64,000 bases of DNA from positions 496,001 to 560,000 of the forward strand of contig NZ_CP058670.1 of assembly GCF_013414345.1 (NCBI RefSeq), in the 5' to 3' direction. Each line of letters starts with the position of its first letter. The stretch's first letter is position 1. This DNA is from Microcella indica (GTDB lineage: Bacteria; Actinomycetota; Actinomycetes; Actinomycetales; Microbacteriaceae). Shown in pieces: positions 26,314 to 35,346 of this stretch. A program made the translations under genes and the position numbers. The notes below the pieces were generated by a model. That model worked only from the letters and a program-made list of their open reading frames with translations, was not told the origin of the DNA and did no database searches.

Positions 26314-27762
26314 TCAGTGCGTGTCGGCGGCGCTGATCTCGGCGCGGTCGCCGCTCCACAGCGTGTGGAAGGTGCCGTCCTTGTCGACGCGCTGGTACGT
26401 GTGCGCTCCGAAGAAGTCGCGCTGCCCTTGCACGAGGGCGGCGGGCAGGCGGTCGGCGCGCAGGCCGTCGTAGTAGGAGAGCGAGGAGGCGAAGGCGGGG
26501 GTGGGGATGCCGGCGAGCGCGGCGCCCGCGACGACGCGTCGCCACGACGGAAGCGCACCCGAGACGGCGTCGGCGAAGTACGGTGCCGTGACGAGGGCCA
26601 CGAGGTCGGGCTGCTCGGCGTAGGCGTCGGTGATGCGGTTGAGGAAGCGCGCGCGGATGATGCAGCCGGCCCGCCAGATCTTGGCGATGTCGCCCTTCTC
26701 GATGCTCCAGCCGTACTCTTCGGCGCCCGCGACGATGGCGTCGAACCCCTGGCTGTACGCGACGATCTTGGAGGCGAAGAGCGCGCGCCGAACGTCCTCG
26801 ATGAAGGCGTCCCGGTCGGTGACCCGCCACTCCTCGGCGCCGGAGGGCATGCCGGCGGCGGCGGCGCGCTGCGCGGGCTTGGAGGAGAGTGAGCGGGCGA
26901 AGACGGCTTCGGCGATGCCGCTCACGGGCACGCCGAGGTCGAGGGCGCTCTTGACGGTCCACGCACCGGTGCCCTTCGCGCCGGCCTGATCGAGGATGAC
27001 GTCGACGAGGGGCTTGCCGGTCTCGGCATCCACCTGGCGCAGCACCTCGGCGGTGATCTCGATGAGGTAGCTCTCGAGCTCGCCGGTGTTCCACTCGGCG
27101 AAGATGTCGGCGATTTCGGCGGGGTCGAGCTCGCCGACGCGGCGCAGCAGGTCGTAGCCTTCGGCGATGAGCTGCATGTCGGCATACTCGATGCCGTTGT
27201 GGATCATCTTGACGAAGTGGCCGGCGCCGTCGGTGCCGACGTGGGTGACGCAGGGCTCGCCCTCGGCCACGGCCGCGATCGATTCGAGGATGGGCTTGAG
27301 CGTGACCCATGCCTCGGCGGAGCCGCCCGGCATGATCGAGGGCCCCAGCAGGGCGCCTTCCTCGCCGCCGGAGATGCCGGCGCCCACGAAGTTGATGCCC
27401 GTCTCGCGCACGGCCTTCTCACGGCGGATCGTGTCGGTGAAGAGAGCGTTGCCGCCGTCGACGATGATGTCGCCCGGCTCGAACACCTCGGTGAGCGCGT
27501 CGATGACGGCGTCTGTGCCGCGGCCGGCCTGCACCATGATGATGGCGGTGCGGGGCTTCTGCAGGGCGGCGGCGAACTCGGCGTAGTCCTGCGTGGCGAC
27601 GAAACCGGCTTCGGGGTGCTCGGAGAGGAGAGTCTCCGTCTTCTCGTAGGAGCGGTTGTACACGGCGACCGTGTTGCCGTCGCGGCTGGCGAGGTTGCGG
27701 GCCAGGTTCGACCCCATGACGGCGAGTCCGACGACTCCGATGTTGGCGGTGGGCTGGGTCAC
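26314..27762 (-). CDS. gnd: 6-phosphogluconate dehydrogenase, decarboxylating
   Basis: Converts 6-phosphogluconate to ribulose 5-phosphate and CO2, making NADPH. The 482-residue length fits the long homodimeric NADP form. The nucleotide loop VVGLAVMGSNLARNLA is at about residues 9-24. The substrate and catalytic blocks VGAGISGGEEGALLGPSIMPGG and FVKMIHNGIEYADMQLIAEGYD are complete, including the catalytic Lys of KMIHNGIEY. The GTG start has AGGAG six bases upstream. gntK lies close by on the other strand and supplies the substrate. Confidence 0.96.
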   Translation of the reverse strand: MTQPTANIGVVGLAVMGSNLARNLASRDGNTVAVYNRSYEKTETLLSEHPEAGFVATQDYAEFAAALQKPRTAIIMVQAGRGTDAVIDALTEVFEPGDIIVDGGNALFTDTIRREKAVRETGINFVGAGISGGEEGALLGPSIMPGGSAEAWVTLKPILESIAAVAEGEPCVTHVGTDGAGHFVKMIHNGIEYADMQLIAEGYDLLRRVGELDPAEIADIFAEWNTGELESYLIEITAEVLRQVDAETGKPLVDVILDQAGAKGTGAWTVKSALDLGVPVSGIAEAVFARSLSSKPAQRAAAAGMPSGAEEWRVTDRDAFIEDVRRALFASKIVAYSQGFDAIVAGAEEYGWSIEKGDIAKIWRAGCIIRARFLNRITDAYAEQPDLVALVTAPYFADAVSGALPSWRRVVAGAALAGIPTPAFASSLSYYDGLRADRLPAALVQGQRDFFGAHTYQRVDKDGTFHTLWSGDRAEISAADTH

Positions 27763-27903
27763 GGGGAACTCCTGCGGGTGTGGGGCGGATGAGATGCACG
27801 GGGGTGCGGGACGCGGTCGCACGGCTCTTCCCAGCCTAGAGCCTCCTCTCTCGCGAGTCCCTCGCGCCGTGAGCGGGCGCCCAGGATTCTGCGGTGCGAC
27901 GGG

Positions 27904-27909
27904 TACCCT
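27904..27909 (+). promoter_or_regulatory. -10 hexamer TACCCT
   Basis: Ends seven bases before the ATG at 27916. Confidence 0.5.
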
Positions 27910-27915
27910 GACCCC

Positions 27916-28239
27916 ATGACCTCCGCCGAGCCCGTCGTTGTGACCGCGTACTTCCGCCCGCTGCCCGAGAGCCGCGGTGCCGTGCTCGACGCTCTGCGCG
28001 AGGCGATCCCGCTCGTGCACGACGAGCCGGGGTGCGAGCTCTACGCGATCCACGATGCTCCCGATGGCAGCATCGTCATGCTCGAGAAGTGGTCGAGCGC
28101 GGCCGAGCTCGACGCGCACGGCGCGGGCGCCCCGGTCGCGGCCCTCGTCGCCGCACTCGACGGTCATCTGGCGGAGCCGGTCGAGGTCACGCGCCTCGCT
28201 CCCCTGCCCGTCGGCGATGCTCGCCGGGGTGCGCTCTGA
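27916..28239 (+). CDS. ABM-domain (antibiotic biosynthesis monooxygenase-like) protein
   Basis: A 107-residue dimeric alpha-beta barrel of the ABM superfamily. VVVTAYFRPLPESRGAVLDALR forms strand and helix 1, EPGCELYAIHDAPDG is the central hairpin, and VMLEKWSSAAELDAH the conserved third strand and helix. Members act on quinols or haem, or are sensors; the function here is open. The stop overlaps the probable start of gntK. Confidence 0.8.
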   Translation: MTSAEPVVVTAYFRPLPESRGAVLDALREAIPLVHDEPGCELYAIHDAPDGSIVMLEKWSSAAELDAHGAGAPVAALVAALDGHLAEPVEVTRLAPLPVGDARRGAL

Positions 28240-28742
28240 GCGGCACCCTCTCGCTCGTCCTCATGGGCGTCTCGGGGGCAGGCAAGACGACCGTGGGCCT
28301 CGAGGCGGCCGCGCTCGCGGGCGTGCGGTTCCTCGATGCCGACGACCTGCACAGCCCGGCTAACGTCGAGAAGATGCGGTCGGGCATCCCTCTCACCGAT
28401 GAGGACCGCGCCCCCTGGCTGGACGCCGTCGCCGCATCCCTGCGCGACGACGCGCCCTGCATCATGGCGTGCAGCGCCCTGCGCCGGTCGTATCGCGATC
28501 GACTGCGGCAGGATGCTCCGCTCACGGCCTTCGTCCTGCTGCGGGCGACACGCGAACTGCTCTCCGAGCGCCTCGCGGGGCGCACTGGCCACTTCATGAC
28601 CGAGCAGCTGCTCGACTCGCAGCTCGCGACGCTCGACGACCCGGAGGATGACGAGGTCGTCATCGAGGTCGACGCCGCGCGCAGCGTCGAGTCTCTCGCC
28701 GAGGAGATCGCGGCGGTGTTCGACCGCCCTGTGCTCGGGTAG
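28236..28742 (+). CDS. gntK: Gluconokinase
   Basis: Phosphorylates gluconate to 6-phosphogluconate, the substrate of Gnd. The P-loop MGVSGAGKTTV, FLDADDLHSPANVEKMRSG, and PCIMACSALRRSYRD match GntK from end to end, and GHFMTEQLLDSQLATLDDP is the lid and C-terminal block. The start is uncertain. The first in-frame ATG, at 28263, would remove the beta strand before the P-loop. No ATG, GTG or TTG lies closer upstream, but a CTG at 28236 overlaps the previous stop as CTGA and gives 168 residues. I list the CTG start and regard 28263 as the alternative. Confidence 0.85.
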   Translation: MSGTLSLVLMGVSGAGKTTVGLEAAALAGVRFLDADDLHSPANVEKMRSGIPLTDEDRAPWLDAVAASLRDDAPCIMACSALRRSYRDRLRQDAPLTAFVLLRATRELLSERLAGRTGHFMTEQLLDSQLATLDDPEDDEVVIEVDAARSVESLAEEIAAVFDRPVLG

Positions 28743-28745
28743 ACT
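28740..28745 (+). promoter_or_regulatory. -10 hexamer TAGACT for rplY
   Basis: Starts transcription near 28752, about 140 bases before rplY. TAG is also the gntK stop codon. Confidence 0.5.
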
Positions 28746-28765
28746 GACGGGCGGACTTCGGCGAG

Positions 28766-28784
28766 GGAGCGTGCTACACGCTCC
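28766..28784 (+). promoter_or_regulatory. Hairpin in the rplY leader
   Basis: GGAGCGTG, CTA, CACGCTCC: eight perfect pairs near the 5' end of the leader. It may stabilise the message or be the target of L25 autoregulation, since L25 binds a 5S rRNA stem. This is inference. Confidence 0.45.
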
Positions 28785-28892
28785 GTGATCGACGCGGTGG
28801 GCAAGGCATTCACGGTCTTTCCTCACGCGTTCGCGCGTTCGAGACGACACCACAGACCGGGCCAGGAGCCCACCGATCAAGGAGATTCACCC

Positions 28893-29534
28893 ATGGCTGA
28901 CCAGAACAAGCTCATCGCCGAGGACCGCACGGCCTTCGGCAAGGGCGCGGCCCGCAAGCTGCGCGCGACCCACAAGATCCCCGCCGTGGTGTACGGCCAC
29001 GGCACCGAGCCGCGCCACATCGCGCTGCCGGGCCACGAGACCGCGCTGCTGCTGCGCAAGTCGAACGTCATCGTGACGCTCGACATCGAGGGCGAAAAGC
29101 TGCTCGCGCTCGTCAAGGACGTGCAGAAGGACCCGGTGCGCCAGCTCATCGAGCACATCGACATGATCGTCGTGCGCAAGGGCGAGAAGGTCACCGTCGA
29201 CGTGTACGTGCACCTCGAGGGCGAGTCCGCCCCCGGCACGATCGCGATGGTCGACCACAACACGCTCACCGTCGAGGCCGAGGCCACGCACATTCCCGAG
29301 TCGTTCACGGTCTCGATCGAGGGTCTCGAGGAGGGCGCGCAGATTCACGCATCCGACGTCGAGCTGCCCTCCGGCACGACCCTCATCACCGACCCGGAGG
29401 CGCTCGTGGTCAACATCACCGTGCCGCGCGCGACGGTCGCCGAGGGCGATGAAGCCGCCGAGGGCGAGGCCGCCGAGGGCGAGACCGCCGAGGACGCGTC
29501 GGCCGAGGCCGGCGACTCCGAGTCGGACGACTAG
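28893..29534 (+). CDS. rplY: 50S ribosomal protein L25, CTC form
   Basis: L25 binds 5S rRNA. This is the long general-stress (CTC/TL5) form of 213 residues: an N-terminal L25 domain (GKGAARKLRATHKIPAVVYG, residues ~16-35), then the beta-rich TL5 domain (residues ~95-180) and a highly acidic Ala/Glu tail of about 30 residues. The ATG has a strong AAGGAG site. The gene follows a long leader with a hairpin. rplY-pth-mfd is a conserved order. Confidence 0.95.
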   Translation: MADQNKLIAEDRTAFGKGAARKLRATHKIPAVVYGHGTEPRHIALPGHETALLLRKSNVIVTLDIEGEKLLALVKDVQKDPVRQLIEHIDMIVVRKGEKVTVDVYVHLEGESAPGTIAMVDHNTLTVEAEATHIPESFTVSIEGLEEGAQIHASDVELPSGTTLITDPEALVVNITVPRATVAEGDEAAEGEAAEGETAEDASAEAGDSESDD

Positions 29535-29555
29535 CGAGCCGAGCACCCCGCCACC

Positions 29556-30179
29556 ATGTTCGGCCTGCAGCGGCGCTCGCAGCCGAGCGCGGCAGACGGC
29601 AGTACCTGGCTTGTGGCCGGGCTCGGCAACCCCGGGCCCGGCTACGCCGGCAACCGCCACAACGTAGGCGCGATGGTGCTCGACGAGCTCGCCGACCGCA
29701 TCGGCGCGCGCTTCAGTCGGCACCGCACGACCACGATGCTCGCCGAGGGGCGCGTGCGGCCCGGCGGGCCCAAGCTCGTGCTGGCGCGCCCGTTGAGCTA
29801 CATGAACACCTCGGGCGGCCCCGTCTCGAGCGCTGCCGCCTACTTCGGCATTCCGCCGGAGCGCACGATCGTCATCCACGACGACATCGATCTGCCGTTC
29901 GAGACGATCAGGCTGAAGGCCGACGGCGGGCACGGCGGCCAGAACGGCGTGCGCGACGTCATCAAGGCGCTCGGCACCCCGGAGTTCGTGCGCGTGCGCG
30001 TCGGGGTCGGGCGGCCTCCGGGTCGCCAGGAGGCGGCCGACTATGTCCTCCGCGACTTCCCGGCCGCCGAGCGCGCCCGACTGCCGTTCGTGCTGTCGGA
30101 CGCCGCCGACGCGGTCGAGCTCATCGTCGACGAGGGTCTGCTCGCTGCCCAGCAGCGCGTGCACGCTCCGCGAGCCTGA
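29556..30179 (+). CDS. pth: Peptidyl-tRNA hydrolase
   Basis: Releases tRNA from peptidyl-tRNA that drops off ribosomes. AGLGNPGPGYAGNRHNVG at residues 21-38 contains the catalytic H35, and LVLARPLSYMNTSGGPV carries the substrate-binding Asn. VIHDDIDLPF and GGHGGQNGVRDVI complete the active site. At 207 residues it is about ten longer than most, because of a short N-terminal extension. It begins 21 bases after rplY. Confidence 0.96.
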   Translation: MFGLQRRSQPSAADGSTWLVAGLGNPGPGYAGNRHNVGAMVLDELADRIGARFSRHRTTTMLAEGRVRPGGPKLVLARPLSYMNTSGGPVSSAAAYFGIPPERTIVIHDDIDLPFETIRLKADGGHGGQNGVRDVIKALGTPEFVRVRVGVGRPPGRQEAADYVLRDFPAAERARLPFVLSDAADAVELIVDEGLLAAQQRVHAPRA

Positions 30180-30220
30180 GCCGGGCATCCCGCCCCCGGC
30201 CGAGCGTCAGGGTGGCCGCG

Positions 30221-30226
30221 TAGACT
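30221..30226 (+). promoter_or_regulatory. -10 hexamer TAGACT for mfd
   Basis: Ends nine bases before the mfd GTG; at most a two-base leader. Confidence 0.45.
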
Positions 30227-30234
30227 CGTCCGAC

Positions 30235-33200
30235 GTGAGTCTCGAGCGGTTGATCCCTGCCCTGTCGCGCGCCCGCACCCTCGAGAAGGCGCTCGACCAC
30301 GCTGCGCGCAGCACCGACTTCTCCGTCGTCGAAGGCCTGCGCGTTCCGCTCCTGGCGGGCCTGCTCGAGCGTCGTGACGGCCCGCAGTGCCTTCTCGTGA
30401 TCGCGGCGACCGGCCGTGAGGCCGAAGCCGTGCAGCAGGCGCTCGCGTGCGTCGCACCCGGCACGACCATCCTCGACCTGCCGGCGTGGGAGACTCTGCC
30501 GCACGAGCGTCTGAGCCCGAGCGCCGAGACGGTCGGCCGGCGCATCCGCACGCTGCGGGCGCTCGCGGCATGGGAGCACGATGAGGATGCCCGGCGCGGC
30601 GACCTGGTCGTCGTCGCGTCCGTGCGCGCCGCCCTGCAGCCCCTCGCCACCGGCCTGACCGACATCGAGCCCGTGCGCCTGAGGGCCGGCGGTCGAGGCT
30701 ACGACCTCGCCGAGGTCACGCGCCATCTGGTCGATCTGGCCTATACGCGCGTCGACATGGTGACGCGCCGCGGCGAGTTCGCCGTGCGCGGCGGCATCCT
30801 CGACGTCTTCCCCGCGGTCGCCGAGCACCCGGTGCGCGTCGAGTTCTTCGGCGACGAGGTCGAGCAGCTGCGCGAGTTCTCCGTCGCCGACCAGCGCTCG
30901 CTGCCGGACGAGGTCGCGAGCGTCGAGCTGCCGCCCACGCGCGAGCTGCTGCTCACCGACGCGGTGCGCCAGCGCGCGCGCGAGATGCAGCACGAGTTCC
31001 CGAGCCTGCAGCAGCTGCTCGAGAAGATCGGCGAGGGGATTCCCGTCGAAGGAATGGAGAGCCTCGCGCCCGCCCTCGTCGACGAGCTCGTGCCGCTCAC
31101 GCACTACCTGCCCGCCGCAGCGTCCGTCGCCGTCCTGAGCCCCGAGCGGGTCGCGACGCGCGCCGTGAGCCTCGCCGAGACCAACCGCGAGTTCCTCACG
31201 GCGGCCTGGCACGCCGCGACGGCGGGGGCTGAGGCGCCCATCGACCTCGACGCCGGCGACTTCCTCACCGTGAACGGCCTGCGACTCGCGGCGGGCGATC
31301 GCGCCTGGTTCACGGTGAGCGCGTTCGACGCCGACGACCCCGAGGTTGTGCGCATCGACGCCTCCGAGCCTCCGAGCTTCGCGGGCACGAGCGCGGGCGC
31401 CGTCGACCACGTCGCCGAGCGGGCGCGGGCCGGCTGGTCGATGGTCGTCGTCGCAGGCGGTCATGGTCTCGTCGAGCGCGCCGCCGACGTGCTCGCCGAG
31501 CAGGAGGTCGCCGCGCGCGAGGTCGATGAGCTGCCCGACGTGCTCGAGGCCGGCGTCGTCTACCTCGTGCAGGGCAGCGTCGAGCACGGCTTCGAGCTGC
31601 CCGAGCTGCGCTTGGGCCTCCTGAGCGAGACCGAGTTCTACGGTCGCAGCGTCGGCTACGATTCGCGGCAGCCGAAGAAGCTCGCGAGCCGCCGCAAGAC
31701 GCAGGTCGACCCGCTGCAGCTCACGCCGGGCGACCACGTCGTGCACGTCACGCACGGCATCGGGCGCTTCGTCGAGCTCACGACGCGCGAGGTCTCCACG
31801 GGCGGCCGCAACGCGGTGAAGACGACGCGCGAGTTCCTCCTGCTCGAGTACGCGCCGAGCAAGCGCGGCTATCCCGGCGATAAGCTCTACGTGCCCACCG
31901 ACCAGCTCGACTTGCTCAGCCGCTACGTCGGCGGGGAGGCGCCGACGCTCAGCAAGATGGGCGGCAGCGATTGGGCCGCCGCGAAGGGCCGTGCCCGCCG
32001 CGCGGTGCGCGACATCGCCGTCGAGCTCGTCAAGCTCTACTCGGCACGCATGTCGAGCAAGGGGCACGCCTTCGAGCCCGACACCCCGTGGCAGCGCGAG
32101 CTCGAGGAGGCCTTCCCCTTCGCGGAGACCCCCGATCAGCTCACGACGATCGACGAGGTCAAGGCTGACATGGAGCGGCCGATCCCCATGGACCGCCTGC
32201 TTGCTGGTGACGTCGGCTACGGCAAGACGGAGGTCGCCGTGCGCGCGGCGTTCAAGGCCGTGCAGGGCGGCAAGCAAGTGGCCATGATCGTGCCGACGAC
32301 GCTGCTCGTGAAGCAGCACATGGAGACCTTCGCCGAGCGCTTCGCGGGCTTCCCCGTGCACTTGCGCGCGCTCAGCCGCTTCCAGTCCGACCGCGAGGCG
32401 AAGGAGACCCTCGAGGGCCTCGAGCGCGGCACCGTCGACGTCGTCATCGGCACGCACCGCATCCTCAGCCAGGGCGTCCAGTTCAAAGACCTGGGGCTCG
32501 TGATCATCGACGAGGAGCAGCGCTTCGGCGTCGAGCACAAGGACGCGCTCAAGAAGCTCAAGACCAACGTCGACGTGCTCGCGATGTCGGCCACGCCGAT
32601 TCCCCGCACCCTCGAGATGGCGGTGACGGGCATCCGCGAGATGTCGACTCTCGCGACGCCGCCCGAGGACCGCCACCCGATCCTCACCTACGTCGGCGCC
32701 TACAGCGACAAGCAGGTCGCGGCCGCGATCCACCGCGAGATGCTGCGCGAGGGGCAGGTGTTCTACGTGCACAACCGCGTGTCGAGCATCCAGCGCGTCG
32801 CCTCGCACCTCGCCGAGCTGGTGCCGGATGCGCGCGTCGCCGTCGCCCACGGCCAGATGAGCGAGTCGCTGCTCGAGCAGGTCATGGTCGACTTCTGGGA
32901 GCGCAAGTACGACGTGCTCGTCTCGACGACGATCATCGAGACCGGCCTCGACGTCGCCAACGCGAACACGCTCATCATCGACCGCGCCGACAAGTACGGT
33001 CTCTCGCAGCTGCACCAGTTGCGCGGGCGCGTCGGCCGCGGGCGCGAGCGCGCCTACGCATACTTCCTGTACGACGAGTCGAAGCCGCTCAGCGAGACCG
33101 CGCACGACCGCCTGCAGACGATCGCCGCGCACACCGACCTCGGCGGAGGCATGCAGATCGCCATGAAGGATCTCGAGATCCGCGGCGCCGGCAACCTGCT

Positions 33201-33780
33201 CGGGGCCGAGCAGGCCGGCCACATCGCTGGAGTCGGCTTCGACCTCTACCTGCGCATGATCGGCGAGGCGGTGAGCACATTTCGCGGCGACGCGGCTGCC
33301 GAGCAGACGGAGCTGCGACTCGAACTGCCCGTCGACGCGCGGATTCCCGAGGAGTTCATCGAGAGCGAGCGCCTACGGCTCGAGGCCTATCAGAAGCTCT
33401 CGACCGCGGCGGCGCCGACGAGCGACGAGGATGCTCTCGGTGCGGTTCTCGAGGAGCTGGCCGACCGCTACGGCGACCCTCCCGCCCCCGTGCACGCCCT
33501 GCTCGCGGTGTCGAGACTGCGGCGGCTCGCCCAGGGTCTGGGACTCAGCGACGTCGTCGTCATGGGGCAGATGCTGCGCATCGTGGGGCTCGAGCTGCCC
33601 GACTCGCGCCAGCTGCGGCTGCAGCGCATGTACCCGGGGGCGAAGTACTTCGCGCAGCAGCGCGCCGTCGCCGTTCCGCTGCCGAAGGATGCGAGCGACG
33701 ACGACCTCATCGAATGGGTCGGGCGCACCCTGGAGAACCTCTACGCCGCAGAGCCCGCTGCCTCCGCCGCTCGCGACTAG
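30235..33780 (+). CDS. mfd: Transcription-repair coupling factor
   Basis: Mfd removes RNA polymerase stalled at lesions and recruits UvrA. The 1181-residue chain has the UvrB-like N-terminal region (LDLPAWETLPHERLSPS near 83), the RNA polymerase-interacting domain (QLTPGDHVVHVTHGIGRFV near 495), and the RecG-like translocase: Walker A GDVGYGKTEV near 658, DEEQ box near 758, and the TRG region with RGRVGRGRERAYAYF. The C-terminal D7 domain follows. The GTG at 30235 is fixed by the -10 element; in-frame codons upstream overlap pth. Its TAG stop shares CTAG with the stop of the convergent gene. Confidence 0.96.
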   Translation: MSLERLIPALSRARTLEKALDHAARSTDFSVVEGLRVPLLAGLLERRDGPQCLLVIAATGREAEAVQQALACVAPGTTILDLPAWETLPHERLSPSAETVGRRIRTLRALAAWEHDEDARRGDLVVVASVRAALQPLATGLTDIEPVRLRAGGRGYDLAEVTRHLVDLAYTRVDMVTRRGEFAVRGGILDVFPAVAEHPVRVEFFGDEVEQLREFSVADQRSLPDEVASVELPPTRELLLTDAVRQRAREMQHEFPSLQQLLEKIGEGIPVEGMESLAPALVDELVPLTHYLPAAASVAVLSPERVATRAVSLAETNREFLTAAWHAATAGAEAPIDLDAGDFLTVNGLRLAAGDRAWFTVSAFDADDPEVVRIDASEPPSFAGTSAGAVDHVAERARAGWSMVVVAGGHGLVERAADVLAEQEVAAREVDELPDVLEAGVVYLVQGSVEHGFELPELRLGLLSETEFYGRSVGYDSRQPKKLASRRKTQVDPLQLTPGDHVVHVTHGIGRFVELTTREVSTGGRNAVKTTREFLLLEYAPSKRGYPGDKLYVPTDQLDLLSRYVGGEAPTLSKMGGSDWAAAKGRARRAVRDIAVELVKLYSARMSSKGHAFEPDTPWQRELEEAFPFAETPDQLTTIDEVKADMERPIPMDRLLAGDVGYGKTEVAVRAAFKAVQGGKQVAMIVPTTLLVKQHMETFAERFAGFPVHLRALSRFQSDREAKETLEGLERGTVDVVIGTHRILSQGVQFKDLGLVIIDEEQRFGVEHKDALKKLKTNVDVLAMSATPIPRTLEMAVTGIREMSTLATPPEDRHPILTYVGAYSDKQVAAAIHREMLREGQVFYVHNRVSSIQRVASHLAELVPDARVAVAHGQMSESLLEQVMVDFWERKYDVLVSTTIIETGLDVANANTLIIDRADKYGLSQLHQLRGRVGRGRERAYAYFLYDESKPLSETAHDRLQTIAAHTDLGGGMQIAMKDLEIRGAGNLLGAEQAGHIAGVGFDLYLRMIGEAVSTFRGDAAAEQTELRLELPVDARIPEEFIESERLRLEAYQKLSTAAAPTSDEDALGAVLEELADRYGDPPAPVHALLAVSRLRRLAQGLGLSDVVVMGQMLRIVGLELPDSRQLRLQRMYPGAKYFAQQRAVAVPLPKDASDDDLIEWVGRTLENLYAAEPAASAARD

Positions 33781-34604
33781 GCGTCGGCCTCCGGCTGGGC
33801 AGGCGGGGCAGCGAGGGCGAGAGGGCGGGGGAACCGCACGCTGCCCGGCACCTCGTGCACGCGGTACACGGCCATCGGGATGACGACGAGCGTGCGCAGA
33901 TCGAACAGGATGTGCACGAGCATCGCGAGCAGGATGCTGCCGCTCACGACGTAGAGGGTCGTGAAGAGCAGGCCCACGACGCTCGTCGCGACGACACCGA
34001 GCCACCCCTGGTAGGCGTGCAGCGCGCCGAAGACGAGAGCGGCGAGCACGAAGGCGCTGAGCGGCTCGCCCGTCACGATCACGAGCAGGGCGGGGAGTGC
34101 GAGACGGAACAGCGACTCCTCGACGATCCCTGCGTTGACCGAGAGCGCCGCGCCCCAGCCGAGCTCGGGCCGGTTGCGCGGCAGGAGCGAGGCGATGTCG
34201 CCGACCATGATGACGCCGCCCTCGGCGCGGGCGCTGCGCACGCCGAGCACGGTGAGCAGGGTGCCGCCGACGACGGCGCCGAGCAGCAGGCCGGCTCCGA
34301 GGCCGCCGGTCAGAGCATCCCGCAGCCAGGCCACCGGCGGCAGGGCCTGCGTCTCGGCGAGCAGCGGCGCGACGAACGGGTGCACCGCGAGGAGCACGAG
34401 AGCGGCGGTGCCGCCGAAGAGGGCGAGCGATTCGATGAGCCAGCGCCGCAGCATCGCCTGGCGGCGCACCGTCGAACGGTAGCGGCGGAAGCGCGCGTAC
34501 TCGCGGCGATCCTTGCGGATGGCGCGCACGAGGAACAGCACGAGCAGGCCGGTCGCGAGGAGGGCGGCCGCGAGCCGAGTGAGCCAGTCGAGGTCGGGGA
34601 GCAC
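33777..34604 (-). CDS. CPBP-family intramembrane metalloprotease
   Basis: A membrane protein of about 275 residues with seven or eight helices. The CPBP (Abi, CAAX-protease-like) motifs are present in order: EESLFR (EExxxR), FGALHAYQG (FxxxH), and VHILFDL (HxxxB). These glutamates and histidines form the metal site of Rce1-type enzymes. Targets in bacteria are mostly unknown; some members give bacteriocin immunity. GTG at 34604 has an AGGAG upstream; GTG at 34622 adds six residues. Both stop codons of this gene and mfd lie in one CTAG. Confidence 0.82.
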   Translation of the reverse strand: MLPDLDWLTRLAAALLATGLLVLFLVRAIRKDRREYARFRRYRSTVRRQAMLRRWLIESLALFGGTAALVLLAVHPFVAPLLAETQALPPVAWLRDALTGGLGAGLLLGAVVGGTLLTVLGVRSARAEGGVIMVGDIASLLPRNRPELGWGAALSVNAGIVEESLFRLALPALLVIVTGEPLSAFVLAALVFGALHAYQGWLGVVATSVVGLLFTTLYVVSGSILLAMLVHILFDLRTLVVIPMAVYRVHEVPGSVRFPRPLALAAPPAQPEADA

Positions 34605-34642
34605 GCCCCCAGTCTCCTGCACGCGGCAGCGAGGCGGGCTGA

Positions 34643-34648
34643 GAGGAT
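34643..34648 (+). promoter_or_regulatory. -10 hexamer GAGGAT for mazG
   Basis: Ends seven bases before the mazG ATG. The match to TANNNT is partial (A and final T only). Confidence 0.35.
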
Positions 34649-34654
34649 GGCGGC

Positions 34655-35341
34655 ATGAGCGAGCTCCCGACCCCGCGACCGCACCCGCAGCTGGACCAAC
34701 TCATCGCCGTGCTCGAGTACCTGCGGGCTCCCGGCGGCTGCGCCTGGGATGCCGAGCAGACGCACGAGAGCCTCGTGCAGTACCTCGTCGAGGAGTCGCA
34801 CGAGCTCATCGAGGCCATCGAGCACGGCTCGCGCGAGGACGTGCTCGAAGAGCTGGGCGACGTTCTCTACCAGGTGCTGTTCCACGCGGACATCGCGGCG
34901 GCGAGCGCCGAGCATCCGTTCACGATCGAGGATGTCGCGGCCGCGACGACCGCGAAGATGGTCGGCCGCCACCCGCACGTCTTCGGCGACGTGGTCGCCG
35001 ACACGGCAGACGACGTCGCGGCGAACTGGGAGACGTGGAAGCGGCAGCAGAAGCCAGCACGCACCTCGGTGCTGGACGGCGTCCCGGCCGGCCTGCCCGC
35101 GCTCGCCCGGGCCGAGAAGGTCCTCGGGCGAGCGCACAGCGTCTCCGCCGACATCGTGGTCGACGAGAGCGAGCCGGGTCTCGACGACGAGGCCGAACTG
35201 GGGCACCGGCTCTTGAGCCTCGTGGCCGCGGGCCGCGCACAGGGGTTGGACGCCGAGCGCGCCCTGCGCGCCGCCGTGCGCGATCTCGAGTCGCGCATCC
35301 GCGCGGCAGAGTCGGCAGCGGCTCGCACAGTGGTTGACTGA
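34655..35341 (+). CDS. mazG: Nucleoside triphosphate pyrophosphohydrolase MazG
   Basis: MazG hydrolyses (d)NTPs to monophosphates and removes damaged nucleotides. The single MazG domain holds EESHELIEAI and EELGDVLYQVLFH at about residues 46-80, where the four acidic residues of the EExxE...ExxD motif bind magnesium. CAWDAEQTHESL before it is the family signature. The C-terminal half is Ala/Glu-rich and may cover a degenerate second domain. It precedes an ABC exporter by five bases. Confidence 0.93.
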   Translation: MSELPTPRPHPQLDQLIAVLEYLRAPGGCAWDAEQTHESLVQYLVEESHELIEAIEHGSREDVLEELGDVLYQVLFHADIAAASAEHPFTIEDVAAATTAKMVGRHPHVFGDVVADTADDVAANWETWKRQQKPARTSVLDGVPAGLPALARAEKVLGRAHSVSADIVVDESEPGLDDEAELGHRLLSLVAAGRAQGLDAERALRAAVRDLESRIRAAESAAARTVVD

Positions 35342-35346
35342 CGCTC

